Shown: positions 1 through 10,491, numbered from the stretch's first letter. The stretch is 64,000 nt of DNA from Orobanche coerulescens (GCA_033398695.1 CM065814.1:106270501-106334500); one strand, 5' to 3'. The notes: generated from the letters alone by a model not told the origin. Numbers and translations are program-made.

Positions 1-769
1 TGGAAGTTGGTAATCGTTCCCGACAGTATCTGATGGAACCAATCTTGAGCTGATTCTGTCAGTGCAGCTAGGAATGCTCTGCAGCTCATGAGGTCAGAAT
101 ATCGGTGTAGTATTGCCATGTTTTTTAATCAATATAAATGTCTAGTAGGATCAGAGAGCACTTCATAGGTGAAGGTGACCGCCCTAAATTCATAAGGGAG
201 TTCGGCTTGTAGTATTTCTTATGAGAAGGGATGGCCTTGGGGGTTTCCCGAGCCTTTCCCTACGACCTTCTGTCATAACTCCACTAACTCATCTTTCATG
301 CTAGATATGATGGGATCCAGTGTTTTCTCTTGTTTAGATCGCTTTCATGTCATTGGGTGGCTTTCTCCATGTCTTCCTGCTGGCAAATGTCATCCGGCTT
401 GTCAGAGAGGTAGGTATTATCTTTCGAGGCACTTTTTTCTTTTCGGCCTCTTGGCCTTTCTAGATTGCACTAGCGATGATGCCGACTAACACTTCATTCG
501 TCAAGGTGATCGTGTTAGGTGCAGTTTCTTCTATGGCTGGGGTGGTGGGTGTCCTTTCTAGAATTGTTCACCCCCCTGCTGCTAGCTGTTCTTCCAAATT
601 TCTGGGCACCAGTTCTCCGCTTTTCTTCTGAACTGTTTCTTCTTCAGCCATTATTAATCTCACATATTAACTCTAATGTGACTCGATGCCACCCTTCCCA
701 CATACGACGCCATTTTATGTAACCAATCTGATCGGCCACCAAGAATCGGGTTATTCTTAGAGGTTTGAG
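1..769. other. Unassigned sequence next to a retroelement fragment
   Basis: No reading frame here has recognisable protein similarity. The short frames at 298-489 and 519-722 lack domain features. The block directly abuts the antisense Ty3/gypsy protease fragment at 770-1260 and could be the decayed downstream part of the same element, which is an inference from position only. Confidence 0.3.
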
Positions 770-1260
770 CTAAGAAACTGCCGGGAAGATTTTTGGATTT
801 GGTCTCTCTGATCCTCTGATTAAGATAAGTTCTAGGAAAAACCCAGAAATGTAATCAGGTATCTCTCTGTATTTTTCTGGTTTCTTGTCTGGGATCAATT
901 CTATCTCCATTAGCTCTTCGTTAGGTTTGACACCTTCATCCTGAGCTTCATCCACCGCTTTTAGCCTCTTATCTTTCATCTGCTCTGGATCAGAGTCTCT
1001 TAGCTCGGGGGTTCTTTTATTATTTTGTAATCCATGTTTCAGTGTTGTTTGGTAGCAAGACCGGGAAATGAATTGATCTCCAGCTACCTCACCAATCTCA
1101 TTTCGCACTGAGAATTTCACCTTCATGTGGTGTGTGGACACTAGTGCTTCGAATTTGTTGAGCCTGGGATGCCCTATATTGTATATAGGCGTACTTGGTG
1201 TCGACCACTAAAAATATGATTGTCTTGACTTTCCTATGAGGTATCCGACTTAAGGCCACT
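770..1260 (-). pseudogene. Ty3/gypsy gag-pol fragment, end of protease domain and linker (antisense)
   Basis: A minus-strand frame of 123 codons (770-1141) encodes a stretch beginning MSTHHMKVKFSVRNEIGEV and continuing through DQFISRSCY, EQMKDKRL and VKPNEELMEIE. The same residues occur in order in the plus-strand fragment at 4692-5120, so the two are copies of one retroelement region. Upstream on the minus strand (to about 1260) the translation continues with a decayed version of the protease C-terminal part. In plant Ty3/gypsy elements of the Tat/Athila type this lies between the retropepsin and reverse transcriptase. No RT follows. It is a broken relic, and its inverted orientation relative to 4490-5310 is the odd feature. 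Confidence 0.6.
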
Positions 1261-1404
1261 GGGAGTACCACCTAACCCCAACCAATAGGGTCGTACAACA
1301 CGAAGTATATACCTTTCGAGGTAATCTTCCTCTGGAGAGGTATCCCGTGGAAGGGCAGATCGAAAAGTTGATCGAAGAAAGAATCACTACGTCATAAGTG
1401 CTCA

Positions 1405-1860
1405 TAGGCAATGCCTGTTTATTATTGCAGAAGACACGGAAAGTGTTACCTTAGGCCAAAGGCAACACCAAACTCTTGTTGCCAATACGGCCGTTGCCTT
1501 TGACACCTAAGGCAACACTTTGTCTCTAGTGCAACAACGGAAAAGTATTGCATTATGCCTATAATGCAACAGTATAACCAAGTAAGGCAACAACAAACGA
1601 TGTTGCCTAAGATTTCAAAAAAAAAAAAAACATAGTGTCCACATGCGCCACGTCATCAGTGGGTCCCACCTTTATGCCACGTCATAAATGGGTCCCATCT
1701 TGATGCCACGTCAGTAGTGGGGCCCACATTTATGCCACGTCATCAATGGGCTCTACATTATGTCACGTCAGCGATGCCACATCAGCAGTTTTTTTGTTTT
1801 GTAATACTATTTTTATAAAATACAACAGCAGCTAAAGTAAAAGGCAACACTTCATACAAA
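1405..1860. repeat. Subterminal GGCAACA/TGTTGCC repeat cluster
   Basis: Many copies of GGCAACA, AAGGCAACAC, TTGCCTAAG and their complements occur in both orientations. They are concentrated in the first 240 bp after the putative CACTA end, with a last copy near 1840. Confidence 0.6.
1645..1790. repeat. Short tandem repeat with GCCACGTCA core
   Basis: About five imperfect units carry GCCACGTCA followed by GTGGGTCCCAC-like sequence, spaced roughly 30 bp apart. The unit contains the CACGTC core of plant G-box-type sites, but nothing shows regulatory use here. Confidence 0.6.
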
Positions 1861-2595
1861 TATTTTGAAATAACCATTTTCTTTTTACATCAACCTATCC
1901 AAAATAAACCAAGGAAGGATGCCAATACAAAATACAAAATCCTAAATTCATACAAAGCAATAAACCACCAATTTAAGTTCAAAAGTACCAAAACCAAGCA
2001 ACACCACCAATCTAACTTAAAAAGTACAAAATTACTAAGTCTAAATACAAGTTATCAAAAGTTACATATTGAAATAACTGATAAGTGGTGCCGCCTTGAG
2101 TCATAGGAGTACCATTATCATCTTAATCACTTGATATCGTTGCACAAAATTCTCCAATATCCAAGTTGAAGCCGGGATTAGCTTCTCCCACTTTCCTGTT
2201 TCACTTCTCCTTACCAAATTGTTGTAAATATTTTCTATGTTATCACAGATGAAGTATTTGAGTGTGAGAGATTATATACATCCATAATGAAAACCACTAT
2301 ATACTTAAAAATTCTAATTTGTTTGTGATTATTAAACATAATGGCCATATTTTTATCAGTATCTGTTTTTTCCTTATCAGCAGTTCCTTCAAGCTGCAAA
2401 ACAAAAAAATAAAGTATCAAAATGATTAAAAGTCAGTTTCATATATCAACAAATGCCTCGATATTTGAAAAGAGGATGCTTTTTCTACACAAAGCAACAA
2501 ACAGTTCATAAGTAAATAAAGGTAACCGTCTTAGTTCACATTTTCAACTACTTGGACATAAAAATACTTGATTAACAAGAAAATACATAAATTAC

Positions 2596-2694
2596 CTCAC
2601 TGTTGTTAGCATGTGCATCCCCATTTTGCGATGACTTCATAATGGCTGTGCAAAGGCTTTTCAAATGACTATCCAACTCACTTGCAAATGACTT
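2596..2694 (-). pseudogene. Isolated exon-like segment of an unrecognised gene
   Basis: On the minus strand a 99-nt open segment is flanked by a good acceptor (TTCATGCAG) and donor (GAG then GTAATT). It would encode 33 residues starting KSFASELDSHLKSLC and ending NGDAHANNSE. Two further acceptor-flanked open segments lie on the same strand, one starting at 3120 (VWTQLILELKG) and one at 2393 (LEGTADKEKTDTDKN). They look like exons of one split gene downstream of the TFIIS-like exon, but I do not recognise the protein and several frames end quickly. This is a prediction from splice-site appearance only. Confidence 0.3.
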
Positions 2695-3422
2695 CTGCAT
2701 GAATCAGAGCAATAGAGGTAAATGTTTCCAATATAAAAGCATTCCTTCTTCCCCATACATTGATTATACGCCCAAAAACTCCATGATTCACCGGCTGTCG
2801 AAAGAAGAAAACTCATCATATGTCTTATTTGCATTTGTTTCATTTATTTTTTTAGTTGTTTGAATTTGAAGCGCTACATCACATCTGTCATTACTTTATT
2901 TTTGTACTTCATCGGTTTCATCATGGTTCTGTAAAGCACTCATGCAAACATTAAGTGATCCAGTTGCTTCAAAGGAGTACATACTGGTCTACCTAATAAT
3001 GTATGGATCATCTTACGGTTAAGGCTCAAGACCATGATTTGGAACAACCATGGTAGGGCAATCAATTTTTGGTACTTGTACTATTTTACCCTTCAACTCC
3101 AGGATGAGTTGTGTCCAAACCTGCGATAAATGCAACAGGTTAGCAGTTCCAGGATATAGAAGTGACGAATATAGACTTCCACACAACAATCCAAGAGCAG
3201 TTCTCTGACTACTTTGGCAGATGGAAAATTGTGACTAAAATACGAAAAATACAAAAAGACAACAATGATTATCGCCCGCAAAACGAATACATATTAAAGA
3301 AAGCCCCGATTGTTAAAACCCAACATCATTCAATCATCCACAATGTGGAAAAATGAAATGCATTGATAATCATCAAGGGAACAACACAAACAAAGTCCAT
3401 TTAAAATCACTCACACACACGC

Positions 3423-3426
<4 letters not shown>

Positions 3427-3512
<86 letters not shown>
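3427..3512. repeat. (TA)n(GA)n compound microsatellite
   Basis: About 28 TA dinucleotides are followed directly by about 14 GA dinucleotides, inside the putative intron downstream of the TFIIS-like exon. Confidence 0.95.
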
Positions 3513-3514
<2 letters not shown>

Positions 3515-3551
3515 ATATAACATAACCCAAGAAAGAGACACTTGAAAATAC

Positions 3552-3700
3552 CTGTGTGGACACAAGGACTTGATAATTAATCGGGAACTTCCTGAGCCAT
3601 TTTAATGCATCAAGACACCGATCCTCTTCGCTCGGTGATTTCTCAGCAACATCCGCTGCCCTCTTCACCGACTCGAAAGCTCACTCAGCTCCTTTTCCAT
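3552..3700 (-). pseudogene. First exon of a TFIIS-type transcription elongation factor, frameshifted
   Basis: On the minus strand an ATG at 3700 opens MEKELSEL. After loss of one base the frame must shift to read FESVKRAADVAEKS, then CLDALKWLRKFPINYQVLVSTQ, ending at a consensus donor (CAG then GTATTT at 3551). This order, an acidic start, KRAAD, and the LDALK.LRKFP.....LVSTQ helix, is characteristic of the N-terminal helical bundle of plant TFIIS, which binds RNA polymerase II and mediator-associated factors. TFIIS would normally continue into a conserved VGK-type second exon. I do not find it downstream, where a TA/GA microsatellite and AT-rich sequence follow. The frameshift and missing remainder make this a captured, dead exon. 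The family call is from sequence likeness; the capture by a transposon is inferred from context. Confidence 0.6.
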
Positions 3701-4393
3701 TATTTCCTCTCTGTCATGTGCAAAACACCAGAAACGTTACATAAACTCAAATATGATAAATACAAGAAAACACATAACAAACTAGGGAATGACTCAGTAT
3801 CTTATAATTGATGAATCTTGGACCATGGAATTACAAGATGAAATCACGAGATGAATAAAAACAAATCTACAGTAAAGTTCCACCTTTCACGCCGAAGAAT
3901 AAATATGAACCAATGAAACACGGGCACGCCAATCTGGGAAAAGTACCGGTTCAGAAAGTCTGAAATACAGCTAAGATACGGTATAAATATGTTCAACCTA
4001 TTCTGGGTATAAAATTAAAACCTACCCGGACGTCTCAATTCAATACGCAGCCCGGCGGAAGATCGGTGGATAGATCGACGGCGAAAGAGTGGTGGTGAAG
4101 AAGAAGGTGAAATTGGAGAGATACGGGTGGAGGGGAAAGAGATCGGTGATGTTGAGGGATGAAGGGGGAACACATGGACATAGAAGAGGAGTAATAGAGG
4201 AAATCAGTACAGGCTGATGCAACTGCGTCTTTATTTTCCAGGCTTAAGAGGTAGGGTTTGTTTATAACCTAATTGGTTGGGCTCACTGTTGGGCTTGCAT
4301 AAGCCCACATCTTATTTGGATATATAAAAATGTAGAGTCTTTACACATTTAATACCATATTTATAATAGTGAAATTAAAAGGAATGACATACG

Positions 4394-4398
<5 letters not shown>

Positions 4399-4470
<72 letters not shown>
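4399..4470. repeat. (AT)n microsatellite
   Basis: About 36 uninterrupted AT dinucleotides separate the putative CACTA segment from the plus-strand protease fragment. It may mark the junction between the two, since no clean transposon end is visible on this side. Confidence 0.95.
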
Positions 4471-4473
<3 letters not shown>

Positions 4474-4489
4474 CGGTTCGAATAGGTCG

Positions 4490-5310
4490 CCTCCGTAAGC
4501 AGAGGCCCCGTAATTCAATTTAGTCCCACAGACTATAAAGGAGTACATGCACCCAACAATGATGCTCGTGTTATCACTGCAGAAATCGCCAGTTATGATG
4601 TGCAAAGGGTCTTCATTGATATCGGAAGCTCGATAGATATATTGTTTTACGATTACTTCAAACAAATGAATCTCGGGGTGGAATAAGAAAAGTGGATACG
4701 ATACTATATGAGTTCTGTATGACCGAGGTTCATCCAATAGATGAGATGGTACTCCCGATGGCCTTAGGTCGGGTACCTCACAAGAAGGTCAAGACAATCA
4801 GATTTTTAGTGGTTGACATCAAGTCGGCCTACAACGCCATTCTAGGGCATCCGGGGCTCAACAAATTCAAAGCAGTGACGTCGACATGCCACATGAAGGT
4901 CAAATTGCCAGTGGGAAACGATATTGGTGAGGTAGCTGAAGACCAATTCCTTTCCCGATCTTGCTACCAGAGAACAGTGAAACATGGAGTACAAAATAAT
5001 GAAAGAACCCTCAAGCTAAGAGGCTTGGATCTAGAGCAGATGAAAGATAAGAGGCTAAAAGCGAAGGAGGAAGCTCAAGAGGAATGTGTCAAACCTAACG
5101 AAGAGCTAATGGAGATATAATTGATCCCAAGCAAGCAACCAGAAAAATACAGATAGATAACTGATCACATTTTTTGGTTTTTTTAAAAACCTAACTTAAT
5201 CAGAGCATCGGAGAGACCTAAGCCATAAATCTTCCCAGCATTTTCTTAGCTCAAACCTCTAAGAATAATCTGGTTATTGGTGGCCGATCAGCTTGGTTAT
5301 ATCAACCATT
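4490..5310 (+). pseudogene. Ty3/gypsy retropepsin fragment (sense copy)
   Basis: The frame starts in decayed sequence reading VDIGSSIDILFYDYFKQM, an aspartic protease active-site region with D-I-G in place of D-T/S-G, and is broken by a stop near 4684. A 142-codon frame (4692-5120) then gives VVDIKSAYNAILGHPGLNKF, the retropepsin C-terminal signature with the ILG motif, and the linker DQFLSRSCY, LEQMKDKRLKA and KPNEELMEI. This matches the inverted copy at 770-1260 residue by residue with moderate divergence. Similarity continues in noncoding form to about 5305. No RT follows. The element was of Tat/Athila appearance, which is a judgement from the linker sequence. Confidence 0.65.
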
Positions 5311-5319
5311 GACTGAAAA

Positions 5320-5818
5320 TAAGCTTGTTACATAAGCTAGTCAGGTTAGCTTATTAAAAAAAATCCTTCTTATTTTTTTTACTCGACAAATATTCCTGAC
5401 CTATATTAAATAGAAAACCAATCGTAATTATTCCTCTTGGCCTCTGACCTAAACTAAATACACACATGTACTATTTATCAAGTTAGAATACTCACCAATA
5501 TCTTTTCAACTTTTAATAATTTTTAATGACTTTATTAAAGTTACGGTGAATAGTACATATATCTAATTTAGAGTGAGTACAAAATAAAATAGTTAGAGAA
5601 AAGTTAAGGAAGTTAAGAAATGGAAAGTTAGTTTAATAATGTAATGAGGAAGTTAAGAAAAGAAAAAAGAAAAAAATATCATGCCCTTTTATGTCATTTT
5701 ACAAAATACCAGCTAGCGTATCAGCTAATATGCTAAACATCTGCATCAAATCAGCTAACTTATTAGCCAGCTTATCAGCTACCAGCTAGCTTATCAGCTA
5801 GTTTTGCTAAACAGAACC
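5320..5818. mobile_element. Putative MITE rich in AGCTWATMAGCT palindromes
   Basis: The left side has ACATAAGCTAGTCAGG and the right side has repeated CAGCTTATCAGCTAGC motifs ending in TTTTGCTAAACAGAACCAT, a motif common at the ends of small plant DNA transposons. The interior is AT-rich and non-coding. I could not define matching termini or a target duplication. Confidence 0.3.
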
Positions 5819-6203
5819 ATAGTCGTGTTCTTGTGAGATTTATGATTGTATGTGCTTTGTTGGCTTACCTTTGTATTCTGTATTGTTAATTGTATGACTT
5901 TGATGATTGTTCTTGTGCTTGCGTGAGTGAGTACGTGTCTGTTTGATATTGCGGTTATCCTTGTTGGGTACTTTATGTAAGTGTGATTTGTACATAATCG
6001 TGATTAGTATTGAAATTGCCTGATGGTGATGATGTGCTTATAGAGTCTATGAATCAATCAGGTCGGTATGAGGAGTTATTCACTGGATTGAAATTGGGTA
6101 CTGCACTAGCGAGATCTCTTGAATACTTTATTCTATAATAATGGATATTGCTCGACGGGTTATCCAATCAAGTACTGCTCTAACAAGAACTCTGGGGTGC
6201 GTG
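5819..6203 (+). mobile_element. Element D, LTR piece left of element A
   Basis: This block contains GGTACTGC, GGGTTATCC and CTCTGGGG in the same order as 38218-38335 beyond element C, so the two are diverged repeats within one LTR. Element A inserted at its right edge after GCGTG. No coding capacity. Confidence 0.45.
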
Positions 6204-6424
6204 TGTAATACCCGGTTGTAATTCAGTCATTATCATTCAGTACTTATCATTCTGTAATTGTCACTCAGTATTTTTCACTCATTATTGATCATTTGTCACT
6301 CACATTCAACCATTGTATTCACCGTTCCGAGTATATTGGTATCACGTATCAGTTTTATTCATCTTTCAACCCGGTTGGATAGTCGGGCCAAGCGTATCAT
6401 CATTGTCATCTTTGTTGTGGGCTG

Positions 6425-7002
6425 TGTGTGTGGAGTAGCGCACGCTACGTACTCTCTTTAGCGCGCGCTAATTGAGTACAGGTAGCGCACGCTACCACTC
6501 AGCATTAGCACACGCTAATGTTGTTCAGGCTGACAGTCCAGAAGGCACTGGACTGCAGGTGAGTTATAAGTAGCGCACGCTACGAATGGTAAGTAGTGTG
6601 CACTAGTGGGTTGTAGTAGCGCACATTATACATTTTGGTGTAGCGCGCGCTAAGGTCGGACAGGCAGGGTCCAGTGGGTACGGGACTGAATTGGATTAAT
6701 TCATAGCGTACGCTATGAGTGGTTTTTAGCGTACGCAAACAGTGTAGTAGCGCACGCTAAATAATGATTGTAGCGCACGCTATCGCGAACAGATCAGAGG
6801 ACAGAAGGTTCTGGACTCCAGTATTGGGCATCAGATAATTCGTTAGCGCACACTAACATATTGGGGTTAGCGCACGCTAAGTGTACAGCCGTAGCGCACG
6901 CTACAAAAGGTACGTAGCGCACGCTACCGTTTTCGGACAGTGGGTACTGGACTACCCAAAACACCCGTTAGCGCACGCTAAGAACTGGGGCTAGCGCGCG
7001 CT
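6425..7002. repeat. Array of about 18 TAGCGCACGCTA-type palindromes (element A U3)
   Basis: A 12-bp GC-centred palindrome, variants TAGCGCACGCTA, TAGCGCGCGCTA and TAGCGTACGCTA, recurs about 18 times in 580 bp with irregular 9-60 bp spacing. The last copy is about 15 bp upstream of the TATA box. Many degraded copies differ by C-to-T or G-to-A. The same array is in the 3' LTR (19027-19594). Confidence 0.95.
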
Positions 7003-7015
7003 AAACTGGGATTAC

Positions 7016-7023
7016 TATAAATA
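7016..7023 (+). promoter_or_regulatory. TATA box of element A 5' LTR
   Basis: TATAAATA followed by GGACAG lies just downstream of the palindrome array. The same TATAAATAGGACA context appears in element B at 23786, so this is the likely LTR promoter. Confidence 0.75.
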
Positions 7024-8620
7024 GGACAGTTCAGCCCTTGCTTCGTCATTTTCATTTCTCACTTCGTTTTTGGGCGATTCCGGGCGATTTTGGACGATTT
7101 GGAGAGTGTTCTTCGAGTTGCAATCATCAATCATCACCTTCAAGCTTATCATTCGGATTAATCATCATTTTATCATCCCCATCACATCAAATCAAGGTAA
7201 TAATCTCTTGGATCTAGAATTTCGGATTTTTGGGTTTTCCTTCCGATTTCTTCGTGTAAGCTTGGATTGTTGTTGGAATATGTTGGATATGGATTATCTA
7301 CCTTGGATAAATGTATTCCTACAGATTTGATAACATATATTTCGGATTTCAGGTATTGTTGGAGTTTGATTCAAGAATACATTAGAGTTGACTTTGATAT
7401 TTTTGGGGGTTTTCGATTAGATGTTGTCGTTAACTCGAATTGTGGATTCCTATGGGATTATTGTTATCTTTGAAGTTGTTTTGTCGGTTTGAAATACTCA
7501 TTTTGGAGTTGGTTTCGATATATTCGAGATTAGATATTTTCAAAGGTTGTGTGTTTGCTAAGTGTTCGCTAGAATGCCTCAATGAGTTCAGATATTGTTG
7601 TATCAACGTTTGAGTTGGTTATAATCGTGTTTGATGCGTATATTGAGCATTTGTTGGTAATTGTCATTCAAGGTTGTTCGAGCGACCGACATCTCATTGT
7701 AGGACGTTTGTTCGAGGAAGGACATTCTTCACCGGTTGAGTAAGTTAATTCTTACTCGGTTAAAAAGGATATTCATTCCTTTTGTTGTTGTTCATTCATA
7801 ATCATAATTCATTTATAATGTATTAACCGTATTGAGACTTGTAATTGTCAATTAATCACTTCATTCACGAGGAACGACGGTTCCAACTATTTCATTGAGC
7901 TATCATTCATTTCACTATCATTTCATCTCGGTGAGTCATTCTTGACTTTGTCGGATTGTTATTCATTAATATTATTCATGGTTATTCTTGTTCATATGAC
8001 CTTCTGGGTTCATATTGTGCGGCCGGGTGGGGATGTGTGGAATTTTTAGTCGGGCACGTGATGGTCATGTGTTGGGTTCACCGACACATTGGACTGTGCA
8101 CACGGTAATGTACCTCCGTGAGACTAATTAGGTACAAGGGAGGGTGTGTCCAGACACTCATATTACGGGCGTACTATGATGCCTCTCTTCAGCATCATTT
8201 CATAATTTAAGGGGATTATTGTTCTGTGTAACTGACCCCGTTGGGGGATGTTGTTTTCAGGTCATGGCAAGGCTAAGGCACGGGAAGAGAACGCTGACGG
8301 GGAGGAGTCCCAGTGATACTAGTAAGGGGCCCCAGTCCTTTCATTCACTCGTGTTTTCTTTATTTTATTTCCGCTGCAGACTTCCGTTTGGATATTCATT
8401 TCATTCAGTGTTGTATATTTTATCTTCATATAAAATATACATGTATTCGGTATTATCTTGGGTGTGTTGTAATGAAATTCCTCATCGGAGTGATTGATGA
8501 TATATTGTGGTTCGGTACTACAATTATATTATTTAATTCATTATTTTTCATTCGCCTGGTGGGTCCCAGTCGGGGGTCCACGGCACTGTAATATCCGTCT
8601 AGTTTGGGGTGTTACAGAGT

Positions 8621-8639
8621 TGGTATCAGAGCCTGGTTT
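8621..8639 (+). other. Primer binding site, initiator tRNA-Met type (element A)
   Basis: TGGTATCAGAGCC and the following bases, four bases after the LTR end, complement the 3' end of plant initiator tRNA-Met. This primes minus-strand DNA synthesis. Confidence 0.9.
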
Positions 8640-8757
8640 TGAATACTACCTTCTGAGTCATGTCTCATTTGAAATCATCGTTCATCATACTAGTATCATT
8701 GGACTTTCACGTCACGTGTGACCTGTGCAAGAGCCGAGCCCCTCAGACCAAAAAACA

Positions 8758-9102
8758 GTAAGATTTCTGACGCCATGGTACAATTTCTGGCTATAGAATC
8801 ACTCATTCATCATTCAACAGTCAACAATCCTCTTTCATCATTTTCATTTTTGATCAAGTCGATCATGTTAATTCATTAATCACTCAGTTCATTTCATTGT
8901 TCAGTGGTTAATCTTGAGGATCATATAATTGATCTTGTTAACTTGTTCAAGATAATCATTTCAAGAATTTCATCAGATAATCACGTCACTTCAGTTGATC
9001 ATTCATGTAATCATTGTGTTTGAGCGCGTATGCTCATTTTCATCATTTCATAATGTGATATTCATGCGAGATATATAATTATCATATGACTTTCCACTTC
9101 AG
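8758..9102 (+). other. Putative leader intron of element A
   Basis: A donor CAG then GTAAGA at 8758 and an acceptor CACTTCAG ending at 9102 bracket 345 bp of ORF-free leader. The acceptor lies one base before the gag ATG. Element B has the same arrangement, and D and E keep a donor in the same place. Splicing is inferred, not shown. Confidence 0.4.
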
Positions 9103-9103
9103 T

Positions 9104-9187
9104 ATGGAAAGAGCTGGCAGAGGACGCGGGGGAAGAGGCCGTGGTGCAGGCCGAAACCCGAGAGCTCGTGTGAATACACACGCTAAT
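9104..9187 (+). pseudogene. Element A gag, N-terminal piece cut off by element G
   Basis: The ATG at 9104 starts an Arg/Gly-rich segment, MERAGRGRGGRGRGAGRN, and runs in frame to THAN, where element G is inserted. After the 5-bp duplication CTAAT and removal of G the frame continues at 14121 with ARNNANSSSSDAV. The Arg/Gly-rich start matches that of element B gag (MLRGGRARGRGRG). Confidence 0.85.
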
Positions 9188-9356
9188 TGTTAGGCGTATT
9201 TTTATGCGCTTTTATATCATTATTTTATATCCATCTTGAGCCTAAATCAGCATAAATGAGCTTTTAATGCACTATTCTCTTATGTTTTGCAGGAAATTGG
9301 AGTCCGGAAGCTCGAATGACGAAAAACGGGCGAAAACGGCAATTTATGGCCTTGGG

Positions 9357-9525
9357 CCGCGGCACAAACCAAGTGAGCCGCGGCACACGCAGGTGACCAG
9401 CAGGATGCCTAGCGGACTGTACCCTGAGCCGCGGCACAGCTAAAGTGAGCCGCGGCCCAGGAGGAAAAATGCGCCCAGGTATGGGCGCTGGGCGTTTAGG
9501 GGTCGCGGCACAGATTAAGTGAGCC
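9357..9525. repeat. CCGCGG palindrome cluster in element G U3
   Basis: Six copies of a GAGCCGCGGCAC or GGGCCGCGGCAC type motif, mostly with GCCGCGGC cores, lie 100-270 bp upstream of the TATA box. One copy reads GTCGCGGC. The 3' LTR holds a shorter set (13058-13185). Confidence 0.9.
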
Positions 9526-9628
9526 GCGGCCCACCGGGCGGTTTTGCTGAATACTCCACGTTTCTGGGCCGTTTAGGAGCCTGCTCTCGACCTAATCACA
9601 CGGACGCGTTTTGGAGGCTTAGGACTGC

Positions 9629-9636
9629 TATAAATA
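9629..9636 (+). promoter_or_regulatory. TATA box of element G 5' LTR
   Basis: TATAAATAA at 9629, downstream of the CCGCGG cluster. The 3' LTR has the same motif. Confidence 0.65.
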
Positions 9637-10473
9637 AGCATTGAAGGGCTGAAGAAAAAAAAGGGATCATCTAGGAGGTGGATCGATAGCTAGGGCAAAG
9701 AACACAAGGAAGAGATTTGTGGGCGAAGACAAGACCACGGATCCATACGGTTTTTCTTAGTTTTTCTACATCTTAGTTTTTTGATCTATTCGTGTATGAT
9801 TTTGATTGTAGTCGATTTCATGACAGTTTGACTATTTATTATTATTTCGATTTACTTGTTATTCTATTGAATTGGATTCTTCTTACTGTTCTTAATGCTT
9901 TTTAATTGTCTGGCCAACAGTTAATTTGTTTTGAATGTCTTTATGGATTCGGGAGATGAAATTTAGGCATAGTTCTTGTGAGACGAATCATAATTTTCGT
10001 GAGATAGGGATATACTCATGGAATTGTGAAGCCTTTATTGTGGGAATTCTTGAACTGTTTTAGCTATTAATTATCTAATTCGAATAGGGATATATCGAGT
10101 TAATAATTCGTAGTATTTTCTATCGACCTTGGGAAAGGCTTTAGAATAATTTAGGAATTCCTGGCTTACAATCAATTGAATAAAAGTGAATTGAATTGAA
10201 TAAATATCATTCCTGATTGGTTGAGGTGAAAATCATAATCCTACACCCTTATTAGCATTATTATTATTATTAGTAGTACTATTAGTTATTTTTAGCAATT
10301 AGTTTAGGTATAAATTCCATATAATTGCTCTTCAAATAAAATTGTGAGTTGACTATATTTTGGTACTTAGTGAAATCAGTCCTCGAGGGAACGATACTTT
10401 ACTTATCACTTTATTACTTGTTGACACCGTGCACTTGCGGCATATTGTGAGGGATTTTCCCACAACAAGTTTT

Positions 10474-10491
10474 TGGCGCCGTTGCCGGGGA
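10474..10491 (+). other. Primer binding site, tRNA-Asp type (element G)
   Basis: TGGCGCCGTTGCCGGGG, six bases after the LTR end, is the primer site usual for Athila-type plant Ty3/gypsy elements, complementary to tRNA-Asp. Confidence 0.85.

Larger units (their letters stand above)
1384..4370. mobile_element. Putative CACTA-type DNA transposon with captured gene pieces
   Basis: The segment begins with CACTACGTCATAAGTG at 1384 inside the retroelement relic. It is followed by a dense set of short direct and inverted GGCAACA/TGTTGCC motifs (1405-1860), the usual look of CACTA (En/Spm) subterminal transposase-binding repeats. A possible right end is the TAGTG at about 4366-4370, whose reverse complement starts CACTA, but beyond these five bases the two ends do not match, so the right border is weak. 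The interior has no transposase ORF. It holds minus-strand exon-like pieces (2393, 2596-2694, 3120) and a TFIIS-like exon (3552-3700), the pattern of a non-autonomous element that captured host sequence. The alternative is unrelated debris between two retroelement fragments. Confidence 0.42.
6204..8616 (+). repeat. Element A 5' LTR
   Basis: 2413 bp, TG...CA ends with 8-bp near-perfect terminal inversion. From left to right it holds a palindrome array (about 6425-7002), TATA box (7016), transcribed leader, a GACCCC-GTT-GGGG hairpin (8234-8247), and a second hairpin (8559-8581) followed by CGGCACTGTAATATCC. Open frames inside (such as 7070-7330) recur in the other LTR and show no domain. Confidence 0.95.
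9188..10467 (+). repeat. Element G 5' LTR
   Basis: 1280 bp, TG...CA. It contains the CCGCGG palindrome cluster (9357-9525), the TATA box (9629) and a leader ending in CCCACAACA. The 3' LTR copy lacks one palindrome-containing repeat unit of roughly 50 bp. Confidence 0.93.

Noticed and set aside
6425..7002. Possible CRISPR array
   Set aside because: Repeats are 12-bp palindromes with irregular spacing and many variants in a plant LTR; no uniform spacers or cas genes.
7070..8721. Several overlapping frames of 68-92 codons in the A LTR (also 19661-21231)
   Set aside because: They recur only because both LTRs are copies, have hydrophobic random-looking sequence, no domain, and differ by frameshifts between the LTRs.
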